Below, one piece after another: positions 9,426 through 17,340 of a stretch of 64,000 bases of DNA. The stretch comes from Desertimonas sp963772825 (lineage in GTDB: Bacteria > Actinomycetota > Acidimicrobiia > Acidimicrobiales > Ilumatobacteraceae). The notes beneath the pieces were generated by a model. It was given only the letters and a program-made list of their open reading frames with translations. It ran no database searches and was not told where the DNA came from. A program made the position numbers and the translations under genes. The stretch covers positions 455,512 to 519,511 of the forward strand of contig CAVYYX010000015.1 in assembly GCA_963772825.1 (NCBI GenBank). The letters are read 5' to 3'. Position 1 is the first letter of the stretch. Every line of letters starts with the position of its first letter.

Positions 9426-9498
9426 AGCCGGGTGTGGGAATCGAACCCACGACCTCATGATTACAAGTCAAGTGCTCTACCAACTGAGCTAACCCGGC
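9426..9498 (-). tRNA. tRNA-Thr (anticodon UGU)
   Basis: The minus strand folds as a standard cloverleaf: acceptor GCCGGGT/ACCCGGC, D-arm GCTC..GAGC, anticodon loop CTTGTAA giving UGU, and T-arm GTGGGTTCGAATCCCAC. The discriminator is T and CCA is not encoded. The anticodon stem (CTTGA/TCATG) has one U-U mismatch at positions 28-42. Confidence 0.95.
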
Positions 9499-9740
9499 GA
9501 GAGGCATCCCTGATCAGGACTTTTGTTGGGTTGTGGAGATATCAAGGCTACCGCTGGAGTGCAGATCAAGTGAGCCCGGAGCGGTGGTATCACAGCACTT
9601 GATTGACATGGGCTTGAGGTTGCGAGGTCATTCGCCGCTCTTCGGCGCTAGAGAAGAGGCTGCGTCTCGTCTCGGCTAATTAGTCTGCCCCCAACGTTCG
9701 GGCTCACCGAGCGCTTGCACGGCGTTTCTATAGGTCGCGC

Positions 9741-10535
9741 TCACGATGCGATGAACCGGCCGACGATCTCGGCGACCATCGCCGGGTCCGTCTTGTGGGC
9801 GAAGTGGGCATGTCCCTCGAGCACGCCGACCTCGGCATCGGGAATTGCCGCGGCCGCGAGGTCGGTGGCCTCGGCCACGACGCGCACGCTGTCGGAACCG
9901 ACGAGCAGGAGGGTCGGCGTCGAGATCGCGTCGAAGCGGCCCGGCTGGTACACCCAGTCCTGTTCGCTGCGGCACTCCCGTGGGATCGTCGGCGCGGCCG
10001 CAAGTCGGACGGGCCACAGTGGGCTGGCCCGGAAGCTGTCGATCTCTTCCTCGGTCATCTCCAAGATGTCGACGAGCACGGCGGCGATGGCCGCGTCGTG
10101 GTCGCCGCGGGCTAGCGCCGCCTCGATCCGTTCGATGGAGCCCGGCGGGTACGGGATGCCCAGACTCGGTTCGTAGAGGACGAGGTGGTGGACGTTGGTG
10201 GTCAGGGCGGCGCCGCCCATCGCGCAATTTGCTCCGTAGGAATGGCCCCACAGGGCGACCGGACCTCCTGTTCGTTCGGCGACCGCGTCGACCACGGCGG
10301 CGACGTCCGCGAAGTCCCGCTCGACGGTGTAGCCGAGGGTGTCGCCACTGGCGCCGAAGCCTCGGCGATCCATCGCGAACGTCGTGAGGTTGTCGCGGAG
10401 TACGGCGACGAACGGTTCGAAGGTGGTGTGGTCGGCGATCGAGCCGTGGACCATCACGAGCGCCGGTCCGTCGCCCTCCACCCAAACGGCGATCGAGGTC
10501 CCGTCGGCCGAGCGGACGTCGAACCTGCGGATCAT
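9741..10535 (-). CDS. Alpha/beta hydrolase
   Basis: 264 residues. The core fold is clear: oxyanion region VMVHGSIADH, nucleophile elbow LWGHSYGAN with Ser in GHSYG, an acid around LLLVGSDS, and catalytic His in EGHAHFAHKTD. The substrate cannot be inferred. The start ATG 10535 was chosen because upstream in-frame codons run into the 3' end of the preceding hydrolase gene, 29 bp away. The two hydrolases probably form an operon and resemble each other as typical alpha/beta hydrolase-1 proteins. Confidence 0.8.
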   Translation of the reverse strand: MIRRFDVRSADGTSIAVWVEGDGPALVMVHGSIADHTTFEPFVAVLRDNLTTFAMDRRGFGASGDTLGYTVERDFADVAAVVDAVAERTGGPVALWGHSYGANCAMGGAALTTNVHHLVLYEPSLGIPYPPGSIERIEAALARGDHDAAIAAVLVDILEMTEEEIDSFRASPLWPVRLAAAPTIPRECRSEQDWVYQPGRFDAISTPTLLLVGSDSVRVVAEATDLAAAAIPDAEVGVLEGHAHFAHKTDPAMVAEIVGRFIAS

Positions 10536-10564
10536 CTCGGTGAGTGGCCATCGTCGCTCCGCCG

Positions 10565-11380
10565 TCAGCTGAGGGTGAGTGCCGTGCGACGGTCGATCTC
10601 GGCGGCGAACGTGGCGACAGCACGGGCGAAGGCGTCGGGCTGCTCGGCGTAGGTGACGTGACCGCAGCCGGCAAGCTCGACGAGACGGGCGTCGGGCACG
10701 GCATCCGCCAGCCGATGGGCGACGGAGCGCAGCACCGGGTGGCTCGTGTCGCCGGTGACGACCAGGGTGGGGATCGCGAGAGCCGACAGCTCGACGGCCG
10801 AGATGTCCAGGGACGGTGACCTCAGGTCGGTGAAGCCGATCTCGGCGTTGGCCCGGTAGCGGTCCTTGCGGCGCTCGTCGATCATCGACCACAGGCCGGG
10901 ACAGATCAAACGGAAGAAGGCGTCGACCGCTGCCGACGGCCCGCCGGTGTCCAGTGCCTGCTCAACGACGAGTGTCAGCTCTTCGATGGCGGCCTCGCCG
11001 GCAGCCCGGTCGAGACTGAACAGCGGTGGCTCGCTGAGCACTGCGGCGCGTAGGAGGTGTCGGTAGCGCAGCGCCACGTCGAGAGCGATGACCGCTCCGC
11101 TGCTCGACCCGACGATCAGGCACGGGGCCAGATCGAGCGCTTCGATGACAGCTGCGGCGTCGTCGGCGTGGCGGGCGACGCTGATCGCCGCGCCGCCGAG
11201 GCCGCTGCGGCTGTGCCCGCGGCGGTCGTAGCGCACGCAGGTGTAGCGGTCGGCGAACCGTCGGGCCTGGCCGGCGAAGACCTCGGCGTCGCCGCACATG
11301 CCGTGGACGAATAGCAGCGGTGGGCCACCACCGCTGAGTTCGTAGTAGAGCCTGGTGTCGCCGATGCCGATCGTCGCCAT
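10565..11380 (-). CDS. Alpha/beta hydrolase
   Basis: 271 residues from ATG 11380 with a strong GAGGAGGAAACG ribosome-binding site. Motifs are LLFVHGMCGDAEVF (oxyanion loop), LIVGSSSGAVIA (nucleophile Ser in GSSSG), LVVTGDTSHP (acid) and AGCGHVTYAEQPDAF (catalytic His). It is the first gene of the two-hydrolase unit. Specificity is unknown; esterases, lactonases and dehalogenases share this pattern. Confidence 0.8.
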   Translation of the reverse strand: MATIGIGDTRLYYELSGGGPPLLFVHGMCGDAEVFAGQARRFADRYTCVRYDRRGHSRSGLGGAAISVARHADDAAAVIEALDLAPCLIVGSSSGAVIALDVALRYRHLLRAAVLSEPPLFSLDRAAGEAAIEELTLVVEQALDTGGPSAAVDAFFRLICPGLWSMIDERRKDRYRANAEIGFTDLRSPSLDISAVELSALAIPTLVVTGDTSHPVLRSVAHRLADAVPDARLVELAGCGHVTYAEQPDAFARAVATFAAEIDRRTALTLS

Positions 11381-11471
11381 TCGTTTCCTCCTCGTCGAGC
11401 GTCCTTACGGCGACTGTGCGTGTCTCGACTCGGTTCGGGCAATCGGGTGTTCACCCCATGCTCGGGCCGGC

Positions 11472-13025
11472 TCAGGGTGACAGCAGACCCTGCTCCATCG
11501 CGAACAGCGTCGCCCCGGCCCGGGTGGCGACCCCGGCCTTGGCATAGATGTGCTCGACGTGGCGCCCCACTGTCTTCGTCGCGATGCCGAGCTTGGCCGC
11601 GGCCTGCTTGTTGGCGTAGCCGCGGGCGATCAGGCGCAGCACCTCGACCTCCCGATCGGTGAGGCCGGCCGGATGGGCGGCCTTCACGGGGCGGGGCACG
11701 TGGCCGGCGGCGCCGAGCACGGCGTCGACCTCGGCAGTCCCGAAGCGACCCTCGTCGGCCTCATCCCGCAGCCGCGACGCGGCATCGGCTGCGCTGAACG
11801 CAGGCCGGTGCGGCCGCTCCTCGGTCATCGCGTGATAGGCGTCGGCCGTCGAGAGCAGCCGCGCGCTGACGTCGAGCTGATCTCTCGTCACCCCGCGGTG
11901 GTAGCCCGAGCCGTCGGCGCGCTCGTGGTGGCCGGCGGCCACGTCGGCGAACGGGGCGAGCAGCGAGCAACGGCGCAGGACTCGCTCGCTGAGGTATGCG
12001 TGCAACCTCACACGCTCCCACTGCTCGGCGGTCAGTCGACCGGGATGATCCCAGATCCCGCTGGCGATGCCGACCTGCCCAATGTCGTGCACCAGCGCCG
12101 CTCGCCCCAGCCTGACCGACTCCTCGGCAGACAGGCCGGCAGCCTCCGCGGCCGCGACAGCGAGGTCGGCGACACCGGCCGAGTGACCGCGGAACCAGGG
12201 CGACTTCAGATCGGTGAAGTCGGCCATTGCGTGCAATGACGCGTCGAGCTGAACGTCGGCGATCGTCCGCATCGGTCGTGGCTCGGCATCCAACACCCGC
12301 GCGCATGGGTCGTCGTCGACCTCGGCCAACCACCGCCGCCCATCGCTGGTCAGCGCGTCCACCACCGTCGGGTCATAGCCGCGACCGCGCCGGCGGGACA
12401 GCACCTCGGCGGCGGCTGCCCAGCCCGCCTGACGGTGGAACATCTCGGCGTCGCGCGCCGCGGCGACGATCCGCACCGCGACGGGAACCTCGTCGCCGGC
12501 CAGACCCGCCGGGTGACCCTTGCCGTCCCAGCGCTCGAAGGCGTGAGCCAGCGCGTGGCAAACGGCGTCGTCCAACCCGAGCCGTCGGGCGAGCCGAGCG
12601 CCCACTTCGCAATGGCCTGATGAACTCCGTGCGGCCAGCCCCGGATCGGCCAGCGCCTTGGCGATTCGGCCGGCGCGCCGATGCGCTGGCAGGTCCTCGG
12701 CCAGATGACGCAGGAAGTGGCGCATGCCCTCGCCGGCCGGAGCCATCAGGGCCGGCGCCATCGTCGCGTTGAACGCCACGTCATCACCGCCGGCCACCGC
12801 GGCGATCTCGGACGCGTCCGACGTGCAGCCGAGGAATCGCAGCAGGGCCACGTAGTACACGCACGAACGCGTGGCCGCGTCCAGCCCCAACGATTCCGAG
12901 ACCCGCAGCGACAGCCAGGACGTCCGCAACCCGTGATCCATCGGCTGGCCGGTCCCCAGATCCGTCGCCAACGACAAAGCGACCGTCAGCTCCGCGACCC
13001 GCCCCGACCCGACCTCATCGGCCAT
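11472..13025 (-). CDS. HD-domain phosphohydrolase fused to LuxR-type HTH
   Basis: 517 residues. A first, degenerate HD-like half (ERWDGKGHPAG) is followed by an HD-GYP-like core at ~300-385 with HDIGQVGIASG, HHERADGSGYHRG and LLSTADAYHAM. Residues ~455-515 are a LuxR/GerE helix-turn-helix (GLTDREVEVLRLIARGY, NKQAAAKLGIATKTVGRHV). It could couple phosphodiesterase-type sensing or hydrolysis to transcription. No receiver or PAS domain is visible. ATG 13025 was chosen as start; TTG 13052, in frame, is an alternative. No partner gene is obvious. Confidence 0.8.
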   Translation of the reverse strand: MADEVGSGRVAELTVALSLATDLGTGQPMDHGLRTSWLSLRVSESLGLDAATRSCVYYVALLRFLGCTSDASEIAAVAGGDDVAFNATMAPALMAPAGEGMRHFLRHLAEDLPAHRRAGRIAKALADPGLAARSSSGHCEVGARLARRLGLDDAVCHALAHAFERWDGKGHPAGLAGDEVPVAVRIVAAARDAEMFHRQAGWAAAAEVLSRRRGRGYDPTVVDALTSDGRRWLAEVDDDPCARVLDAEPRPMRTIADVQLDASLHAMADFTDLKSPWFRGHSAGVADLAVAAAEAAGLSAEESVRLGRAALVHDIGQVGIASGIWDHPGRLTAEQWERVRLHAYLSERVLRRCSLLAPFADVAAGHHERADGSGYHRGVTRDQLDVSARLLSTADAYHAMTEERPHRPAFSAADAASRLRDEADEGRFGTAEVDAVLGAAGHVPRPVKAAHPAGLTDREVEVLRLIARGYANKQAAAKLGIATKTVGRHVEHIYAKAGVATRAGATLFAMEQGLLSP

Positions 13026-13104
13026 CCCTCCACTCTTACAGGCACGCAACACTCGGCAGTCGAGATCGCCCTCGTCCTCCTCCTCGGCGGGCGAGCGGCT
13101 GTCG

Positions 13105-13533
13105 CTACCTCGGCAGCGACATCATCCCGTAGGCCCGCGTCGGACGGAGGCGGGCGACGACACGCTCCTCGTCGACCATCGCCCGACGGAACGTGTCCCA
13201 ATCCTCGTGCTGGCCGACGACTTGCTCGTAGTACCAGACCAACTCGTCGACCGTCGCGTCGTCGACCTCGGCCGCTGGGGCGGTCAGCTCGACCTCCCCC
13301 TCGAGCACGGCATAGGCGTAGAAGTCGGCCCGCGTGACGTGCAACGCAGACCACGGATCGCGTCGCAGGTTGTGGTACTTCGCCCGACCGGTGGTGATCG
13401 AGATGCGGAACAGCCCGTCGTCGTCGACGTGGTACATCACGTTGGAGAGCTGTGGCCTCCCGTCTCGGCGCTGGGTGACGAGGACGCCGTGGCGGTTGGT
13501 TCTTGCGAAGGCGATGGCATCGGCGAGTTCCAT
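13105..13533 (-). CDS. PPOX-class F420-dependent oxidoreductase
   Basis: 142 residues. The split beta-barrel pattern of actinobacterial PPOX/F420 proteins is evident: ARTNRHGVLVTQRRDGRPQLSNV, RISITTGRAKYHNLRRDPWSALHV, YAVLEGEVEL and a C-terminal RPTRAYGMMSLPR. Members bind F420 (some flavin or haem) and reduce small substrates; the substrate here is unknown. Starts ATG 13533, 47 bp upstream of the rlmB stop but on the same strand and downstream of it, so it could be read with the rlmB unit. Confidence 0.85.
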   Translation of the reverse strand: MELADAIAFARTNRHGVLVTQRRDGRPQLSNVMYHVDDDGLFRISITTGRAKYHNLRRDPWSALHVTRADFYAYAVLEGEVELTAPAAEVDDATVDELVWYYEQVVGQHEDWDTFRRAMVDEERVVARLRPTRAYGMMSLPR

Positions 13534-13580
13534 GCCATCTTCAACGTCTGGAGCGGCCGACTGCTTCCCGCGTCGCCGGG

Positions 13581-14624
13581 TCAGCGGCGGCGACGGGCGA
13601 CCTCGTAGGTCGCCAAGGCGGCGGCGGCAGAGACGTTGAGCGAGCTGATCCGGCCGAGCATCGGGATGTTGACGACGGCGTCGCAGCGCTCGCGCACCAA
13701 TCGCGAGAGCCCCGCTCCCTCGGCGCCGAGGACGAGGCAGATCGCTTCAACGGCGAGGTCGCCGAGATCGAACAACGAGCGCTCGGCGGCGTCGTCGAGC
13801 CCGACGACCCAGATCCCGGCGCGATGCAGCCTCGTGAGCGTGGCCGGCAGGCCGCCGATCAGGGCGATCGGCACGAACTCGACGGCGCCGGCGGAGGCCT
13901 TGGCGACCGTCGGCGTGACGTGGACGGCGCGGTGCCGCGGGATCAGCACGCCGTCGACGCCCGCTCCCTCGCAGCTGCGCAGGATCGCCCCGAGATTCCC
14001 GGGGTCGGTGACACCGTCGACCGCCACGAGGAACGGGGGCTTTCCGCGCTGACCACGGATCAACTCGTCGATGTCCGCCTCGGGCAACTCGGCGGCGAAG
14101 GCGATCACCCCCTGGGGCGCCTCACTCTTCGCTCGCGCCTCGAGCTTGGCCCTGGCGACGTGGGCGACCGGAACCCGGCCGACCCTCGCCAACTCGGCGA
14201 TGTCGGAGACGCTGTCGTCGTCGGCGAGATCGGCGGACAGCCAGATCTCGCTCACCCGTCGACGCCCGGCGACGAGCAACTCGCGGACCGCTTGACGGCC
14301 TTCGACCTGCTGGCCACCGAGACCCTTGCCGTCGCGCCGCGGTGAATCCTCGCCGAGCCGGCCGGTGCGCCCCGCCGCCTGCGAGCGCGACGCGCCGATC
14401 TGTTTGCGGGTCGCGCGGGTGGGCACCACGTTCGACGCCGGCCGCCGAGCGGTCCCCTGCGAGCGGTTTCTGGTCGGCGGTTGCGACGCCCGCGTACTCC
14501 GACCACGGGTCGCGCCCCCGCCCTGCCGTCCGCGACTGGCCGGGGCACCCTTGCGCCCCTGGCCGGGCCTGGCTGCCGGGCCTTGGTTCTTCTTGCCGCC
14601 ACCCGAACGAGGCGCGGCGTTCAC
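13581..14624 (-). CDS. rlmB: 23S rRNA (guanosine-2'-O)-methyltransferase, TrmH/RlmB family
   Basis: 347 residues. A basic, low-complexity N-terminal extension of ~115 residues (Arg/Gly/Lys/Gln-rich) precedes a SpoU substrate-binding domain (EGRQAVRELLVAGRRRVSEI) and a SPOUT methyltransferase with DPGNLGAILRSCEGAG, LVLGAEGAGLSRLVRERCD and IPMLGRISSLNVSAAAALA, the trefoil-knot AdoMet-binding motifs. It modifies a guanosine ribose in 23S rRNA (G2251 in E. coli RlmB). GTG 14624 overlaps the ispF stop (GTGA), which fixes the start and implies coupling. The extension is longer than in enterobacterial RlmB but common in actinobacteria. Confidence 0.88.
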   Translation of the reverse strand: MNAAPRSGGGKKNQGPAARPGQGRKGAPASRGRQGGGATRGRSTRASQPPTRNRSQGTARRPASNVVPTRATRKQIGASRSQAAGRTGRLGEDSPRRDGKGLGGQQVEGRQAVRELLVAGRRRVSEIWLSADLADDDSVSDIAELARVGRVPVAHVARAKLEARAKSEAPQGVIAFAAELPEADIDELIRGQRGKPPFLVAVDGVTDPGNLGAILRSCEGAGVDGVLIPRHRAVHVTPTVAKASAGAVEFVPIALIGGLPATLTRLHRAGIWVVGLDDAAERSLFDLGDLAVEAICLVLGAEGAGLSRLVRERCDAVVNIPMLGRISSLNVSAAAALATYEVARRRR

Positions 14625-15102
14625 GCTTGACCTCGCGTCACCACGACCACAGCGAAGCACACCACACCCTCGCCACGGCCGATCGCCCCGAGCCCCTCGG
14701 CACGCCGGCCCTTGACGGACACGGGCGCGCCGATCGCGTCGCCCAGCCGTTGCTCCATCTGCTGTCGCTGCGGCGCCAGCTTCGGCGTCTCACACACGAC
14801 GGAGCAGTCGGCGTTGCCGACCTTCCAACCCTCGCCCGCCACCATCTCGGCGACGCGCTGCAACAGCTCGATCGAGTCGGCGCCTTCGAGCGCCGGGTCC
14901 GTGTCGGGGAACACCTGCCCGAGATCGCCGAGCACGGCAGCCCCCAGCAGCGCGTCGGCCACGGCGTGGGCCACCGCGTCGCCGTCGCTGTGTCCGACGA
15001 GTCCGGGCAGGCCCGAAAAACGCAGCCGCCGAGGATCAGCGGACGGTCCGGATCGTCGCCGGCGCGGTGGACGTCGAAGCCATGGCCGACCCGGATCTCC
15101 AT
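14621..15102 (-). CDS. ispF: 2-C-methyl-D-erythritol 2,4-cyclodiphosphate synthase, frameshifted
   Basis: MEP pathway enzyme that cyclises CDP-methylerythritol 2-phosphate. The N-terminus MEIRVGHGFDVHRAG and LILGG are in one frame; GHSDGDAVAHAVADALLGAA, FPDTDP, KVGNADCSV and GRGEGVVCFA are in another. One missing base near 15024 explains the break: restoring it gives 161 codons (the normal ~160 residues) and the expected LILGGVRFSG..GLVGHSDGD join. Metal-binding Asp/His (DVH, HSD) are present. As the gene is usually essential, a sequence error is more likely than true loss. The start ATG 15102 sits 3 bases downstream of a dispersed repeat core. Confidence 0.88.
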
Positions 15103-15105
15103 TAT

Positions 15106-15168
15106 TGCGTTCCCCGGCCACGTAGGCCGCGCCTGGATGCTCGTTCGCTAGCGCTCACTCGCTCGCGT
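15106..15168. repeat. Dispersed GC-rich repeat, copy 1
   Basis: The core 15106-15129 is the 24-base unit (reads TGCGTTCCCCGGCCACGTAG then GCCG; one base differs from consensus). It is followed by a tail with GCTCGTTCGCTAGCGCTCAC and CGCTCGCG. On the minus strand it ends just before the ispF start and provides GGGGAACGCA as leader. Confidence 0.75.
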
Positions 15169-15193
15169 CGGTGGAGATGATGTCGACCATTCT

Positions 15194-15865
15194 TCATGAG
15201 CCATCCTCGGTCGCCAGCCAGGCGCGCACCCAGTCGAGGTCGTCGCGCTCGGTGATCTTGCGATTCCACGGCTCGCCGGGCACGGTCACCACCCGCCCAC
15301 CGCACCGCTCGACCGCCGCCGCATCATCCGTGTCGTCTGCTCCCGCAGCGTGGGCTGCGCGCAGCGAGGCGGCACGGAACGCCTGTGGCGTCTGCACGGC
15401 GACCAGCGTCGAACGATCTGGTGTCGCCACGACGGTGCCGTGCTCGTCAACGACCTTGATCGTGTCGCTGATGGAGACGGCCGGTATCGCCCCATCGGCA
15501 CCAGACCGCACGGCGGCGACGACGCGGGCGAACAGCTCGCCGCTCGCCAGCGGGCGGGCCGCGTCGTGGACGCACACAATGTCGACGTCGGCGGGGACGA
15601 CGCCGAGACCGGCGCGCACCGAGTCGCTCCGCGTCACGCCCCCGGCGACGGCGATGTCTCCGTGTTGGCGCGACCACAGGTCCGCCTCCTCGTCGGTCGG
15701 CAGCACGACGACGACAGCGTCACTGCTCCGCCTGGCCACGTCACAAGCCCGGTCGATGACCCGTTCGGTACCGACGAGCTCGAACTGCTTGACGGCTCCG
15801 AACCGCGCTCCCGACCCGGCGGCGACGACGATCGTCCACGTGGCCGTCGCCGTCGTCGAGCTCAC
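15194..15865 (-). CDS. ispD: 2-C-methyl-D-erythritol 4-phosphate cytidylyltransferase
   Basis: 223 residues. MEP pathway enzyme joining CTP and MEP. The nucleotide-binding start is VVAAGSGARFGAVKQFELV, followed by GGVTRSDSVRAGL, VHDAARPL, ISDTIKVV, TPQAFRAASL, TDDAAAVERCG and PGEPWNRKITERDDL, all in order for IspD. GTG 15865 overlaps the Crp gene stop (GTGA). ispF follows 91 bp downstream, after a dispersed repeat, so ispD-ispF-rlmB likely form one transcription unit. Confidence 0.92.
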   Translation of the reverse strand: MSSTTATATWTIVVAAGSGARFGAVKQFELVGTERVIDRACDVARRSSDAVVVVLPTDEEADLWSRQHGDIAVAGGVTRSDSVRAGLGVVPADVDIVCVHDAARPLASGELFARVVAAVRSGADGAIPAVSISDTIKVVDEHGTVVATPDRSTLVAVQTPQAFRAASLRAAHAAGADDTDDAAAVERCGGRVVTVPGEPWNRKITERDDLDWVRAWLATEDGS

Positions 15866-16539
15866 CTCGCCCGGAGTTCGAGTCGATCGCGTTGGGTGAT
15901 CGTGTACTGGCGGTCGTGCTGTTCGAGCCACCCGAGACGGATGAAGCTGGCGATCGCCTTGTTGACCCGTTCCCGTGACGCCCCGACCATCCCGGCGAGC
16001 TCCTCTTGGGTGACCGGAAGGGTGAAGTGGTCGACCCCATCGGCGAGCTCCAGGATGCGCTTGGCCGTCCGGCCCGTGACGTCGAGGAACACCGAGTCGG
16101 CGAGCGCCTCGTCCATCACCCGAAGGCGCTGGGCGAGCATGCGGGTGACGTTCCACAGCATCGTCGGGTGCTCGTTGAACATCTTGACGACCGGGGCGTA
16201 CGGCACGGTGAGCACCCGGGAGGTCTCCAGTGCTCTGGCCATCGCCGAGCGTGGCCGATCGTCGAGCAGGCCCAGCTCACCGAACAGGTCGCCGTCTTCC
16301 ATCAGGGCGATGACGCTCTCGCGGCGATCGATCGGGTTGCTCAAGGCGATCGCCAGGCGGCCGGAAGTTACGACGTACAGGGCATCGGGCGGATCACCCT
16401 CGTTGAACAGGACGTCGCCACGCACGAGCTCACGCTCCGTGCCTTCGCCGGCGAGCGCGTCGAGGACCTCAGCCGGCGCATCGGAGAAAAACTCGGTGCT
16501 CGCCAGAACATCACGGAAGGCAGCGGTTTCGTTGGCCAT
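15862..16539 (-). CDS. Crp/Fnr family transcriptional regulator
   Basis: 225 residues. An N-terminal cyclic-nucleotide-binding fold (VLFNEGDPPDALYVVTSGRLAIA, GDLFGELGLLDDRPRSA) is followed by the long dimerisation helix and a winged HTH (PVTQEELAGMVGASRERVNKAI, FIRLGWLEQ). The phosphate-binding cassette FGELGLLDDRPRSA resembles that of actinobacterial GlxR/Crp proteins, so cAMP is the probable effector. It is translationally coupled to ispD. No Fe-S Cys ligands, so not Fnr-type oxygen sensing. Confidence 0.88.
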   Translation of the reverse strand: MANETAAFRDVLASTEFFSDAPAEVLDALAGEGTERELVRGDVLFNEGDPPDALYVVTSGRLAIALSNPIDRRESVIALMEDGDLFGELGLLDDRPRSAMARALETSRVLTVPYAPVVKMFNEHPTMLWNVTRMLAQRLRVMDEALADSVFLDVTGRTAKRILELADGVDHFTLPVTQEELAGMVGASRERVNKAIASFIRLGWLEQHDRQYTITQRDRLELRAR

Positions 16540-16575
16540 GCAGCGTGCGAGAGTACTCGCTGACAGGCCGTGTCG

Positions 16576-17340
16576 TCAGGCGTCGCTGCGCTGGGTGCGG
16601 AGAATGCCGAGGACGGCGATGACGACCACCCACGCGAAGAAGTACACCGTGGCACCGGTCCGCGACAGGATGTCCGGGTCGTCGGTGCCCCGATCAGCGA
16701 TCCCGATCGTCAATCCGGCGGTGAACGGCAGCCACTTCTCCCAGTCGAGATCGAGGGCGCTGAAGATCAGCCTGGCCAGGATGTTCTCGACGACGAGCGG
16801 CCACAGCAGGAGGGCCGTGACCGCCGCCGGGGTGTTGCGAACCAGGTTGCCGAGCCCGAACCCGGCGATCGTCACGCCGATCGCTAGCAGCAGGGTCCCC
16901 AGCAGCCCAGCGCGGGGCGAGTCGACGCCGAACTCCTGCGACGACGACAACGAGAACGATCCGTCGAGCAGGTTCGTGGCAAGCAACCACGCCACGACGA
17001 TCACCCCGATGACGAGCAGCGCCGTGACGACCACGTGGACGCCGAGCTTGGCGGCGAGTGGCTTGAGCCGAACCGGTTGGGCGGCAAAGGTCGGACGAAT
17101 CGTGTTGTAGCCGAACTCGCCGGCCATCCCGATGGTGGCGACGACGCCGAACAACAGGGCACTGAGCCAGCCCAGTCCGCCGATCAGATCGGCGACGTCA
17201 GATGAGCTGAAGAACTCGTCGCTGAGCCCGGCAACGAGGGCGGTCACGACGACCGGGAAGGCGACGGCGATGATCAGCAGGACCTTGTTGACCGTCAGCG
17301 TCGACAGTTTGATCCACTCGCTGCGGATGACATCGACCAT
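16576..17340 (-). CDS. ABC-2 type transporter permease
   Basis: 254 residues with about six hydrophobic segments (VLLIIAVAFPVVVTALVAGL, LSALLFGVVATIGMAG, VVVTALLVIGVIVVAWLLA, LLGTLLLAIGVTIAGFGL, AVTALLLWPLVVENIL, VYFFAWVVVIAVLGIL). This is the ABC-2 membrane topology. ATG 17340 overlaps the stop of the ATPase gene (TGATG), so the two form one exporter. Substrate unknown: drugs, lipids or peptides are typical for such pairs. Confidence 0.85.
   Translation of the reverse strand: MVDVIRSEWIKLSTLTVNKVLLIIAVAFPVVVTALVAGLSDEFFSSSDVADLIGGLGWLSALLFGVVATIGMAGEFGYNTIRPTFAAQPVRLKPLAAKLGVHVVVTALLVIGVIVVAWLLATNLLDGSFSLSSSQEFGVDSPRAGLLGTLLLAIGVTIAGFGLGNLVRNTPAAVTALLLWPLVVENILARLIFSALDLDWEKWLPFTAGLTIGIADRGTDDPDILSRTGATVYFFAWVVVIAVLGILRTQRSDA

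Noticed and set aside
15862..16539. Fnr-type oxygen sensor
   Set aside because: No N-terminal Cys cluster for a 4Fe-4S centre; the nucleotide-binding cassette fits a Crp-like protein.
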